This document shows, piece by piece, positions 18,087-26,985 of a stretch of DNA of 64,000 bases; positions within the stretch are counted from its first letter, which is position 1; the number at the start of each line of letters is the position of its first letter. The stretch lies in assembly GCA_024710005.1 (NCBI GenBank), contig JANJVQ010000036.1:248001-312000 (forward strand), given 5' to 3'. The notes under the pieces are model-generated. The model saw only the letters and a list, made by a program, of their open reading frames with translations. It was not told the origin of the DNA and made no database searches. The translations under genes and the position numbers were made by a program. Source of the stretch: Paludibacter sp. (GTDB taxonomy: Bacteria; Bacteroidota; Bacteroidia; Bacteroidales; Paludibacteraceae).

Positions 18087-21000
18087 ATGAATTTTACGCT
18101 CAAAAACAAAATTGCATCGATGAAAAAGCCTTTTTTTAGGCTGAAACTCAATCGGTCTGTGTTCGTTTTTATCATGTGTGGTTTAATCCATCTTTTCCCG
18201 GTTTCATTGCAGGCTCAAAATTTGACGGTAAGCCTGAATATGAAAAATGCAACCGTGGAGGAGGTATTAAATGCAATTGAATCGAAGACTGAATACCGAT
18301 TTCTCTACAACAAACAAATTGTTGATGTAAACCGGAAAGTAACCGTGAATGCCAACAAAGAAGAAGTCAGAAAAATTCTGACGAAGGTTTTTGAAGGTAC
18401 CGACATTACTTTCAGTGTCGACGGAAAACAAATTGTGTTGAGAAAAGCAGAGAAAGCTCCGGTAAAACTAAACACAATCAGGGTAACCGGTGTTGTAACC
18501 GATTTTAACGGACAGGAGATTGTCGGAGCTACTGTCAAGTTAGAGGGAACAACAGCCGGTACCATTACCGATATTGATGGAAAGTTCAGTATTGAAGCAC
18601 CACTTGATGGCAAGCTGAATATCTCGTACATCGGTTATAATGCCGAAACAGTACAGATTGACGGCAAGAGTAATTTGAAAGTAATCCTGAATGAAGATGT
18701 AAAAGCCCTTGACGAATTAGTTGTAATCGGTTATGGAACACAACGCAGGTCGTTGGTTACCAACGCGATTTCGAAGGTAAAGATTGATGAAAGTAATATC
18801 AGAAATGTTGCCAGTCCCGGACAGCTGCTGGAAGGGAGAGTTGCGGGTCTGACTATTGGGACTACCTCGGGTAACCTTGGTACCGGTGAAAGGATGTCAA
18901 TTCGTGGAGCATCTTCTTTGAGTGCAAGCAACCAGCCTTTGTATGTTGTGGATGGTGTGCCAATTACCAATAGCAATGCGAATGTGTTTAATTTTGGTGA
19001 GTCGATGAGTTCGCTTGCCACATTAAATCTGACTGATATTGAATCGATAGAGGTTTTAAAAGACGCAGCTTCTGCAGCCATTTACGGCTCCAGAGGTACA
19101 AACGGTGTAGTGGTTATCACTACAAAATCTGGCAAACAAGGCAGATCTGATATAAAACTGAATGTAAATGCCGGTTTTTCACAGTTTGCCAACAAAAACA
19201 AGATGAAATTTGCTGACTCGGATATGTACATTATGCAATACAATGAAGGGGTAACAAATTATAATAAACAATACGGGTTGAATGTGGGGGATGCCAATTA
19301 TAAAATCCCTATTTCAAATCCCTTCCAGGGCTTGCCTGATTCCGATTGGTTGTCATATATCACTCAAACCGGACATGCATTCAATAGTGATATTTCTTTT
19401 TCAGGAGGTGTAAATAAAACCAATTATTATATTGGAGGTAATATCAGCAGCATGGAGGGTATTATCAAAACAAATGCACTTCAGAAAATCAACCTCAAAG
19501 CAAAAATAAGTCACGAAGTTAGGAAATGGTTAGAAGTGGGAGCCAATGTAAGTGGTAACTATTTAAAGAATAGTCAGGTTCCCGGGGCTAACCTGGGAAG
19601 TACGATCCTGGCCAGAGCGGTAGAACAGCGTCCCTTTGATCGTCCCGTAAAACCGGATGGATCTTATTATCTGGGAGGAACTGATGAGCTTTTGTTTCAC
19701 AACCCGGTTCAGATTCTGAATGAGCAAACAGCCTATTTCGACAATTACCGTTATCTCGGAAATTTCTATGCCATGTTAAAACTTAATGATAAAATTACAT
19801 GGAAGAGTTCTTTCAACAGTGATATCAGCTATACGTATGACTACACTTATTATAATGAGAAACACCCATACAGTACGGGTGCCGGTCGCATTATCGAGTA
19901 TAACAGGTTAAATAAAAATACCCTGGTTGAGAATGTCATGAATTATAATGATGTATTCGGTAAAGTTAACCTTGGGGTGATGCTCGGTCATTCATTTCAA
20001 CAGACTGCTACCAATACATCCATGATAGATGGTCGCGGATTTCCTTCTCCTGCATTTGATGTGCTTTCTGTGGCGTCAGAAATCTACGATGCCAGTGGAA
20101 GTTTATCCGAATTCGCCATGGAATCATATTTTGGTCGTGCTACGATGGCTTATATGGAAAAGTATCTCATGACATTAACGCTCCGTACCGACGGTTCGTC
20201 CAAGTTTGCCCCTCAAACCCGCTGGGGTTGGTTCCCATCTGCTTCGCTGGGTTGGAATGTTTCGAAAGAGGATTTTATGAAGGACAGCGGAGTAGATATG
20301 AAATTCAGGGTTAGTTACGGGAAGACAGGAAATCAGGATGGAATTGGAAACTATGCGTATCAGTCGCTGATGTCGGGAGGAAAGAATTACGGAGAAGTCA
20401 GCGGTATTGCCGTAACTTCCTTCGGTAATAACGAGCTTACCTGGGAAACTGCTGATCAGTACGACGTAGGGTTGGATATGGAATTTCTCAAGGGTCGTGT
20501 AAACCTAATTGTCGATGCATATCTGAAAAATACCAATAATCTGTTGTACAGTAAACCGATACACGCAACTACGGGTATGACCAGTATCATGAGTAATATT
20601 GGTTCTATGCGCAATCTGGGACTTGAGTTTAGCCTTAATACCGATTTCCGGATTGGAAGTATAAACTGGATTTCTCAGTTTAATATAGCCACCAATCAAA
20701 ATAAGATAACTTCATTGCTTGGCGATGATCAACCCATGTCGATCGGCGCTAACCGTGCATTGCAGGTTGGTAAGGAACTCGGAGCTTTTTATCTCTTTAA
20801 GATGGAAGGAATTTACCAGTACGACGGAGAAGTGCCTCAAGAATTTTATGATCTGGGGATCAGAGCTGGTGATGTGAAATGGCTGGATGTTGATGGAAAC
20901 AATATTATCAATGACAACGACCGTCAGGTCATGGATGCACCAACACCTGATTTCTTTGGTGGATGGAACAACTCCTTTAAATATAAAGCTTTCCAACTGG

Positions 21001-21446
21001 ATGTCTTTATGACCTATATGTATGGAAATAAGGTGTATAACCAGCGGAAAGGAACCACCATTGGCCGTTTGGGAGCCAGGTTTGCTGTGCTGGAAGATTA
21101 TGTGGAGAAACGCTGGACGGGTCCGGGTAGTACAAATAAATACCCGAGAGCGATTAATAGTGATACCAATAACGACAGGAACTCCGACAGGTGGCTTGAG
21201 GACGGATCTTTTGTGCGGTTACGCAACCTGACATTCAGCTATAATGTCCCAAACAAATACCTGACAAAATTAAATATTAAAGGCCTGAGATTGTACGCAC
21301 AGGGTGATAACCTGTTGTTGTTGAGCCGTTATTCGGGTTACGATCCTGAAGTTAGTACCGAGACTGACCCGCGTTTAAGTGGTGTGGATTTGTTGAATGT
21401 GCCTCAGCCCCGATCAATCAGTTTTGGAGCCAACATTAGTTTCTAA
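18087..21446 (+). CDS. SusC/RagA TonB-dependent receptor with STN signalling domain
   Basis: A 1119-residue outer-membrane transporter. After a signal peptide ending SLQAQ there is an STN (secretin/TonB N-terminal) domain at about 40-130 (VEEVLNAIESKTEYRF, ITFSVDGKQIVL), then a carboxypeptidase-regulatory-like domain (about 133-215), the plug with VVIGYGTQRR, RGASSLSASNQPLYVVDG and IEVLKDAASAAIYGSRG, and a 22-strand-type barrel ending NISF. The STN domain marks it as a transducer to the FecR/ECF sigma pair encoded just upstream. A second ATG at 18120 is also possible. SusD follows by 20 bases. It is expected to import the ligand that induces this locus. Confidence 0.95.
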   Translation: MNFTLKNKIASMKKPFFRLKLNRSVFVFIMCGLIHLFPVSLQAQNLTVSLNMKNATVEEVLNAIESKTEYRFLYNKQIVDVNRKVTVNANKEEVRKILTKVFEGTDITFSVDGKQIVLRKAEKAPVKLNTIRVTGVVTDFNGQEIVGATVKLEGTTAGTITDIDGKFSIEAPLDGKLNISYIGYNAETVQIDGKSNLKVILNEDVKALDELVVIGYGTQRRSLVTNAISKVKIDESNIRNVASPGQLLEGRVAGLTIGTTSGNLGTGERMSIRGASSLSASNQPLYVVDGVPITNSNANVFNFGESMSSLATLNLTDIESIEVLKDAASAAIYGSRGTNGVVVITTKSGKQGRSDIKLNVNAGFSQFANKNKMKFADSDMYIMQYNEGVTNYNKQYGLNVGDANYKIPISNPFQGLPDSDWLSYITQTGHAFNSDISFSGGVNKTNYYIGGNISSMEGIIKTNALQKINLKAKISHEVRKWLEVGANVSGNYLKNSQVPGANLGSTILARAVEQRPFDRPVKPDGSYYLGGTDELLFHNPVQILNEQTAYFDNYRYLGNFYAMLKLNDKITWKSSFNSDISYTYDYTYYNEKHPYSTGAGRIIEYNRLNKNTLVENVMNYNDVFGKVNLGVMLGHSFQQTATNTSMIDGRGFPSPAFDVLSVASEIYDASGSLSEFAMESYFGRATMAYMEKYLMTLTLRTDGSSKFAPQTRWGWFPSASLGWNVSKEDFMKDSGVDMKFRVSYGKTGNQDGIGNYAYQSLMSGGKNYGEVSGIAVTSFGNNELTWETADQYDVGLDMEFLKGRVNLIVDAYLKNTNNLLYSKPIHATTGMTSIMSNIGSMRNLGLEFSLNTDFRIGSINWISQFNIATNQNKITSLLGDDQPMSIGANRALQVGKELGAFYLFKMEGIYQYDGEVPQEFYDLGIRAGDVKWLDVDGNNIINDNDRQVMDAPTPDFFGGWNNSFKYKAFQLDVFMTYMYGNKVYNQRKGTTIGRLGARFAVLEDYVEKRWTGPGSTNKYPRAINSDTNNDRNSDRWLEDGSFVRLRNLTFSYNVPNKYLTKLNIKGLRLYAQGDNLLLLSRYSGYDPEVSTETDPRLSGVDLLNVPQPRSISFGANISF

Positions 21447-21466
21447 TATTTAAAAGGAAATAAATC

Positions 21467-22738
21467 ATGAAAAAGAATATAATTGGAATTTTATTGGGCA
21501 CCTTAATACTATCTTCCTGTGCCGATTCATTAAATATCTTTTCTCATTCAGCCGTATCTCCGGATGCGGTGACAGAAAAGGATCTACCGGCATTACGCCT
21601 GGGAATGTATAACTCCGTACAAAACGATCCGGGAGAAAGAGCTTTTATTTTCTTCGATATACTCGGAGGAACGCTTTCAACCAGCTCTGGTAATCCGAAG
21701 GACTTGATATATGGTACCTTAAACCCTTTGAATGGGTATATTGCCAGTAGCTGGAACGGATATTTTTCAGCATTGTATCAGGTGAATAACCTCATTTCGA
21801 TAACGGATAATATGTCCTCTACGCAAGCTATCAGAAACACCGTGAAAGGTGAAGCGCATTATTTCAGAGCATATATCTATTTCTGTCTCGCATCCCGCTG
21901 GGGAGATGTGCCCATCATCCGCAAAAATACGCTGGATCTGGTATTCCGTGACCCGATCAGCGATGTGTGGAACTTCATAGAAGAAGACCTGGACGTAGCC
22001 ATAGATTTATTGGGAACTTCATCGAGTTACTATTATGTATCTAAAGATGCAGCCACAGCCCTGAAAGCGCGTGTCTTGCTGAGTGCAGGGAAAAAAGCCG
22101 AGGCAGCAGCCTTAGCCGAGGAGCTAATCACTTCACCGAAATATAAACTGGATTCATACGACAAGATTTTCAGAAAAGTGCTGAATACAGAAATCATTTT
22201 TGCCTTCGAAAATATCGCCGCTGAATCAGGTAACAATCTCGGAGATTTATTCTATACGTATGCACATCCGAATAAAGGGCAGTATGCCTACAGACCTCCG
22301 CAGGCTGTCATGGATATGTACGAACCAGCTGATAAAAGGAAGGAAATCTCTGTAACTACTGTTTCAGGAAGCAACTGTATCAATAAATACCCGAGCGGAC
22401 AAGCAGGAAGAGATCCGATTATTATTTCCCGACTGGCTGAAATGTATTTAATCAGTGCCGAAGGTCAGGGACGTAATAACGGGGTTGGCAGACTGAACGA
22501 ATTGAGACGTTTCCGCGGACTGACGGATATTTTCCCGGCAACCGATGATGCTTATATTGATGCGATACTACTGGAAAGGAAGAAAGAGCTGATTGCTGAA
22601 AACTTCATGTATCATGATTATGTGAGAACAGGAAAAGCGGCAAGTGTGCTCGAATTACTGCCTCATCAACATGTACTCCCAATCCCGGGAAGAGAGTTGC
22701 AATTGAACCCGAATCTTACTCCCAATCCGAATTATTAA
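21467..22738 (+). CDS. SusD/RagB-type lipoprotein
   Basis: A 423-residue surface lipoprotein paired with the STN-SusC immediately upstream. It has lipobox LILSSC at residue 18, the helical TPR-like core (KGEAHYFRAYIYFCLASRWGDVP) and the typical C-terminal sequence HVLPIPGRELQLNPNL with a final PNPNY. It is shorter than the common 500-600 residues, suggesting a reduced substrate loop set. It is followed by the phosphodiester glycosidase lipoprotein gene after 24 bases. Confidence 0.95.
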   Translation: MKKNIIGILLGTLILSSCADSLNIFSHSAVSPDAVTEKDLPALRLGMYNSVQNDPGERAFIFFDILGGTLSTSSGNPKDLIYGTLNPLNGYIASSWNGYFSALYQVNNLISITDNMSSTQAIRNTVKGEAHYFRAYIYFCLASRWGDVPIIRKNTLDLVFRDPISDVWNFIEEDLDVAIDLLGTSSSYYYVSKDAATALKARVLLSAGKKAEAAALAEELITSPKYKLDSYDKIFRKVLNTEIIFAFENIAAESGNNLGDLFYTYAHPNKGQYAYRPPQAVMDMYEPADKRKEISVTTVSGSNCINKYPSGQAGRDPIIISRLAEMYLISAEGQGRNNGVGRLNELRRFRGLTDIFPATDDAYIDAILLERKKELIAENFMYHDYVRTGKAASVLELLPHQHVLPIPGRELQLNPNLTPNPNY

Positions 22739-22762
22739 TCCAAGATTTAAAATTATTGTATC

Positions 22763-23686
22763 ATGAAAGATATTAAATTATATTTTCTGCTTTTATTCTT
22801 CGCGGGCTTGTTTGCCTGTGAAGAAACGGAAACACAAACTGTTTATAAGCCTGTTCCCAAGACAGAAACAGGAGCTAAACTGGTGAATGGTACGGATTTG
22901 TTCGCGCATATTTCGTCGGACACATCCTATACGGTAACCAGTGGTGTGCAGGCAACTGAAATCAAATACCTGTCGATGAAAGGCGTTGCCATGAAGATTT
23001 TTATTTTTGAAGTCGACCTGACCGACCCGTCAGTAAGTATTGAAGCTTCTTCTCCGAATAACCAAACTGTTTTTGCCATGCAACCCATGACTGTACAGGC
23101 TACTTTTGTGGACCAACCCGGTCATAAAGTCTATGGAGGCACCAATGCCGACTTTTTTAATACTTCCACCGGGCAACCCAGAAGTATATTCTATAAAAAT
23201 GGAGTAGCCATTAAAACAGCATTTCAGGATGCCAACCGTACTTTTTTCGCGATTACCAAAGATAAAAAGGCAATTGTTGGTGACCAGACCACTTATCCCG
23301 TAGTTAAAGATAATATCAAAGAAGCCGTTGGTGGATTGTACTGGTTGGTTTCAGATAGCGCGCTGGTAAAACAAACAGACACTACCATCGAACCCAGAAC
23401 CTGCATTGGTGTGTCAAGTGATAGTACCAAAGTTTATATGCTGGCAGTGGATGGTCGTAATTTCTGGCATTCAAACGGGATGTCGTTTGAAGAACTGGGT
23501 AAATGTATGATGGCCCTGGGAGCTTATAATTCAGTGAACCTGGACGGTGGTGGTTCCACAACCTTTTTCATCAGAAATACACCCGAATTTACCGACGGCA
23601 GGTTTGAAGTGAGAAACTGGCCTTCGGATAATGGCGGAAAGGAACGGGCTGTGGCAAACGGCTTATTAATCATCTCGAATAATTAA
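22763..23686 (+). CDS. Phosphodiester glycosidase (NAGPA-like) lipoprotein
   Basis: A 307-residue lipoprotein (lipobox GLFAC at residue 19) whose residues about 40-307 match the phosphodiester glycosidase family, which includes the lysosomal uncovering enzyme that removes GlcNAc from a phosphodiester. Motifs seen are GGTNADFF, PRTCIGV, LAVDGRN, VNLDGGGSTT and RAVANGLLII, all intact. The expected reaction is hydrolysis of a sugar-1-phosphodiester, releasing the sugar and leaving a phosphomonoester that the downstream alkaline phosphatase could then remove. The gene directly follows susD, the usual place for a key surface enzyme. A close relative is fused to a beta-helix in the protein at 26,986. 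Confidence 0.9.
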   Translation: MKDIKLYFLLLFFAGLFACEETETQTVYKPVPKTETGAKLVNGTDLFAHISSDTSYTVTSGVQATEIKYLSMKGVAMKIFIFEVDLTDPSVSIEASSPNNQTVFAMQPMTVQATFVDQPGHKVYGGTNADFFNTSTGQPRSIFYKNGVAIKTAFQDANRTFFAITKDKKAIVGDQTTYPVVKDNIKEAVGGLYWLVSDSALVKQTDTTIEPRTCIGVSSDSTKVYMLAVDGRNFWHSNGMSFEELGKCMMALGAYNSVNLDGGGSTTFFIRNTPEFTDGRFEVRNWPSDNGGKERAVANGLLIISNN

Positions 23687-23702
23687 AATCAGGAATCTAA
23701 TC

Positions 23703-25502
23703 ATGTTTTATATTATGAACATACTTCAGAAAAAATTGAATCTTTTCCGGTTGATACTGGGCCTAATCGTTATTGGAGCTTTTTCTTGTGTTGAAGAAGA
23801 CCTGGGCAGTTTCAAACCCAAAGACCCGAACATGGTATTTGGCGATGCAGATACAGTATATGTAAGTAAAGATGCCGCCGATTATAAAGTGATGCTCACC
23901 TCCAATCTTCCCTGGAGGGTTAAATCGGATGCAGAATGGGTAACAGTGAACACAAAACAAGGTCTTGAGTCTGACTCTGTTTCCTTCTCAATAGCGAAAA
24001 ATCCTACCACATCGGTTCGTACGGCACGCTTGACCGCCTGGATTACGCAGGAATATGAAAATGTAATCATCATCAAACAGGAAGCAGGCGATCCATTACC
24101 GGATATTTCGAATGATTACTATGTGAAGGTCGACGGTAGTGCGACAAATGATGGCTTGAGCTGGGAAACAGCAACTACGCTCGATAATGCACTGGCTTTG
24201 GCTGAAACGAAAGACCAGATTCATATTGCGGCGGGGACGTATAATCCGACCGTTGTTGCAACAGGTGGAAATGAAGCCAGTCCGGGTGACCTGACTTTTG
24301 AAATAAAGAAGAATATTACACTGACAGGAGGTTATCCTGCTAATGCAACAACAGGTGCAACAGCCGATCCTGCCCTGCATGTTACTACCCTGAGCGGAAA
24401 TATGAGCGGTCAGTTTGCTTATCATGTTATCACGGTTACAGCTCCGGTTGAAGAGGGACTCAAAATCAAATTTGAAAATATCAATATCACCGGTGGAAAA
24501 TCAGCTGCTAACGGTACAGCTAATTTAAGTATCAACGGATTGAATTATCCACGTTTAAACGGTGGCGCCGGTGTCATCGCGAGAGCAGTTGTTGAGTTTG
24601 TAAATTGTCGTATCCACGAAAACAAAGCAGATCATCATACTCCGGGCCTTTACATTTTCTCGGGTGCTCAGGTTACATTTATCAATTGTTCATTAGATAA
24701 AAATACCGGTACCAGTGCAAGTGGAGCAAATGGTGGTGCCATCTGGAACGATGGTTCAACAGTCTATTTTATCAATTCAGCTGTTTCTTACAATGGTAAC
24801 TCTGGTGTTGGCGGAGGTATATATGCTTATAATGCGTCAGTTCCGTCCAAAACATACATGTTCAACACAACGCTTGATAATAACTATGCTGCGCACAAAG
24901 CTGGTTATTACGGCCGTGAGAACTCTGTCGGCTTGATGGTTAACTGTACTGTTTATGGCAACAATTCGACTCATGCCACTAATTCCGGAGCAGGTATCTG
25001 CTTGTATGCCAATGCAACAACAACACGATTCGATATAATCAGTTCTACCATCACAGGTAATGTCTCTGTTGGAACTGCGGATCCAAGCGGGGGTATCCGG
25101 GTAAATGACGCCAATTGTACACTTAATATTTACAATTCAATCATCTCCGGAAACCTGGGTGGTGGAAATCCCGGCGATATCTATGCGCCGGCATCCGTAA
25201 ATTACAACAAAACCTATTCGGTTATTTCCGGATTGATTTACGATGGAAGCGGTAACGAAGTATCGGGGCAGGCATTTGATCCAACAACTATGTTAGGTGC
25301 TTTTGCCAATAACGGCGGTGTCGGATATACCTGTCTGCTCACCGGAAGTCCGAATCCAGCCGAAACTCTGGGTATGACTTCAGCTCAGTTATCAACGCTG
25401 GGACTAAACTTCGAACCAGCTATATCTGATGATGTAACTACATTCGATCAGCTTGGTAAAACGCGTGTAGGAAAAACATCGATTGGAGCTTGTGTTAAAT
25501 AA
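23703..25502 (+). CDS. BACON plus parallel beta-helix surface lipoprotein
   Basis: A 599-residue lipoprotein (lipobox GAFSC near residue 29). Residues about 40-125 are a BACON domain (LTSNLPWRVKSDAEWVTV). The rest begins with the NDYYVKVDGSATNDGLSWETATTL segment seen in the next three beta-helix genes, followed by right-handed beta-helix rungs rich in N and G to about residue 590, closing TSIGACVK; the family is often labelled choice-of-anchor Q. The start at 23703 has AGGA seven bases upstream; ATG 23715 is also possible. Such helices bind or cleave polysaccharides, but no catalytic residues could be assigned. Confidence 0.82.
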   Translation: MFYIMNILQKKLNLFRLILGLIVIGAFSCVEEDLGSFKPKDPNMVFGDADTVYVSKDAADYKVMLTSNLPWRVKSDAEWVTVNTKQGLESDSVSFSIAKNPTTSVRTARLTAWITQEYENVIIIKQEAGDPLPDISNDYYVKVDGSATNDGLSWETATTLDNALALAETKDQIHIAAGTYNPTVVATGGNEASPGDLTFEIKKNITLTGGYPANATTGATADPALHVTTLSGNMSGQFAYHVITVTAPVEEGLKIKFENINITGGKSAANGTANLSINGLNYPRLNGGAGVIARAVVEFVNCRIHENKADHHTPGLYIFSGAQVTFINCSLDKNTGTSASGANGGAIWNDGSTVYFINSAVSYNGNSGVGGGIYAYNASVPSKTYMFNTTLDNNYAAHKAGYYGRENSVGLMVNCTVYGNNSTHATNSGAGICLYANATTTRFDIISSTITGNVSVGTADPSGGIRVNDANCTLNIYNSIISGNLGGGNPGDIYAPASVNYNKTYSVISGLIYDGSGNEVSGQAFDPTTMLGAFANNGGVGYTCLLTGSPNPAETLGMTSAQLSTLGLNFEPAISDDVTTFDQLGKTRVGKTSIGACVK

Positions 25503-25510
25503 CTAAACTT

Positions 25511-25552
25511 TTTATGGTGTACCGGAATAAGCTATTTCTGGTACACCATAAA
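25511..25552. repeat. Perfect 13-bp inverted repeat between beta-helix and phosphatase genes
   Basis: TTTATGGTGTACC (25511-25523) and GGTACACCATAAA (25540-25552) form a strong hairpin with a 16-base loop. The T-run lies on the 5' side, so on the plus strand it is not a canonical terminator. It may be an RNA-processing or stabilising element that sets the expression of the genes on either side. Confidence 0.6.
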
Positions 25553-25572
25553 ACAATTTAAGATTGCTATAC

Positions 25573-26973
25573 ATGAATTTAAGAAAGATCTGCACCGGTT
25601 TGTTGTTCCTGTTGCTGAGTTTCACAGTTTCCGGAAAATCACCGAAATATGTATTTTATTTCATTGGCGACGGGATGGGTTTTAACCACATCACAGCCAC
25701 TTCTTTTTATCAGTCTGCCGATGTGTCTGATTTAACAGACAAGTTGCTTTTTCCTCATTTCCCTGTGACCGGTATTGTGAAAACACGTTCGGCATCTCAC
25801 TATATTACCGATTCTTCGGCTGGTGGGACGGCGCTGGCAAGTGGTCACAAAGCAAATAACAAGGCCGTAGGTTTAAATTCCAGAAATGAACCGGTGTTCT
25901 CAATCATCCATAAAGCAAAAACAAATAAATGGATGACCGGAGTCATTACTTCTACCAGTGTAGATGATGCAACTCCCTCTTCCTTTTATGCCCACGCCGA
26001 TAGCCGGGGCATGTATTACGAAATTGGAGTACAGGCAGCAAAATCAGCTATAAATTTTCTCGGAGGTGCTGGCTTTAAGTCATATACTAATCCTCAGAAT
26101 TCGAATGATCCTCATTTGTTGGATGTATTGTCGGCAAATGGCTTCGTGGTTTACAAAGGATTGAATCAGTACAAAAATGAAAAAAAATACAACCAACCCG
26201 TCGTGCTAATTCCTGACCGGGATTATCCGGGAACTGCACTGCCTTATGCCATCGATAGAACTCCGGAAGACCTGACACTGCATCAGTTGACTACTTCGGC
26301 GATTGATTACTTTAAAACAAATAAAGCCAGTCGTTTTATGTTGGTTGTGGAAGGCGGGCGCATCGATCACGGCTCTCATCCAAATGATGGGGCGACTGCA
26401 ATCAAAGAATTGATTGATATGGATAAAAGTATACAACTGGCATACGATTTTTACTTGCAACACCCCAGGGAAACCCTGATTATACTGACTTCCGATCATG
26501 AGACAGGCGGACTTGCACTTGGCACGGTCGGGTCCAATCTGGATTTGCAGAGTCTGGATAAACAGAAGGCATCATTGGGTAAGTTGTCGGGTTTAATCGA
26601 TGGCCTTCACAGTCGGTATCCGGAAGGAGTGCTCTGGGAACATGTCGTTACATTGCTGGAAGAAAATATGGGTTTCTGGAAGGACATAAAAATCTCGAAA
26701 CGCGATGAAGCAAGACTGAAAGCGTGTTATGAAGAAACCTTCGTTAGTAAAACAGCAAAAAAGATTGTAACAACTTATTCAGTAGATGAACCTTTGGCCA
26801 TGCTGGCGATTGAAATTATCAACAAGCATGCGAATATAGGCTGGACAACCAAAAACCATTCAGGTGCATCGGTTCCTGTATTCGCGATTGGTGCCGGAGC
26901 GGAAATGTTTAGCGGGATGATGGAAAATACTGATGTCCCTAAAAGACTGGAAAAGGTTTGCCGGATAAAGTAA
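25573..26973 (+). CDS. Alkaline phosphatase
   Basis: A 466-residue secreted or periplasmic alkaline phosphatase that removes phosphate from monoesters using zinc and magnesium. The signal peptide ends near TVSG. Active-site features include FIGDGMGFNHI (metal-binding Asp), the nucleophile region TDSSAGGTALASG, VEGGRIDHGSHPNDG, LTSDHETGG and the late His in TKNHSGASVPV. The length is normal for the PhoA-type family. I used the ATG at 25573 rather than a TTG nine bases upstream because it opens the signal peptide directly. Flanked by phosphodiester glycosidase genes, it would complete dephosphorylation of their products. Confidence 0.95.
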   Translation: MNLRKICTGLLFLLLSFTVSGKSPKYVFYFIGDGMGFNHITATSFYQSADVSDLTDKLLFPHFPVTGIVKTRSASHYITDSSAGGTALASGHKANNKAVGLNSRNEPVFSIIHKAKTNKWMTGVITSTSVDDATPSSFYAHADSRGMYYEIGVQAAKSAINFLGGAGFKSYTNPQNSNDPHLLDVLSANGFVVYKGLNQYKNEKKYNQPVVLIPDRDYPGTALPYAIDRTPEDLTLHQLTTSAIDYFKTNKASRFMLVVEGGRIDHGSHPNDGATAIKELIDMDKSIQLAYDFYLQHPRETLIILTSDHETGGLALGTVGSNLDLQSLDKQKASLGKLSGLIDGLHSRYPEGVLWEHVVTLLEENMGFWKDIKISKRDEARLKACYEETFVSKTAKKIVTTYSVDEPLAMLAIEIINKHANIGWTTKNHSGASVPVFAIGAGAEMFSGMMENTDVPKRLEKVCRIK

Positions 26974-26985
26974 AAAAGATTAGTA

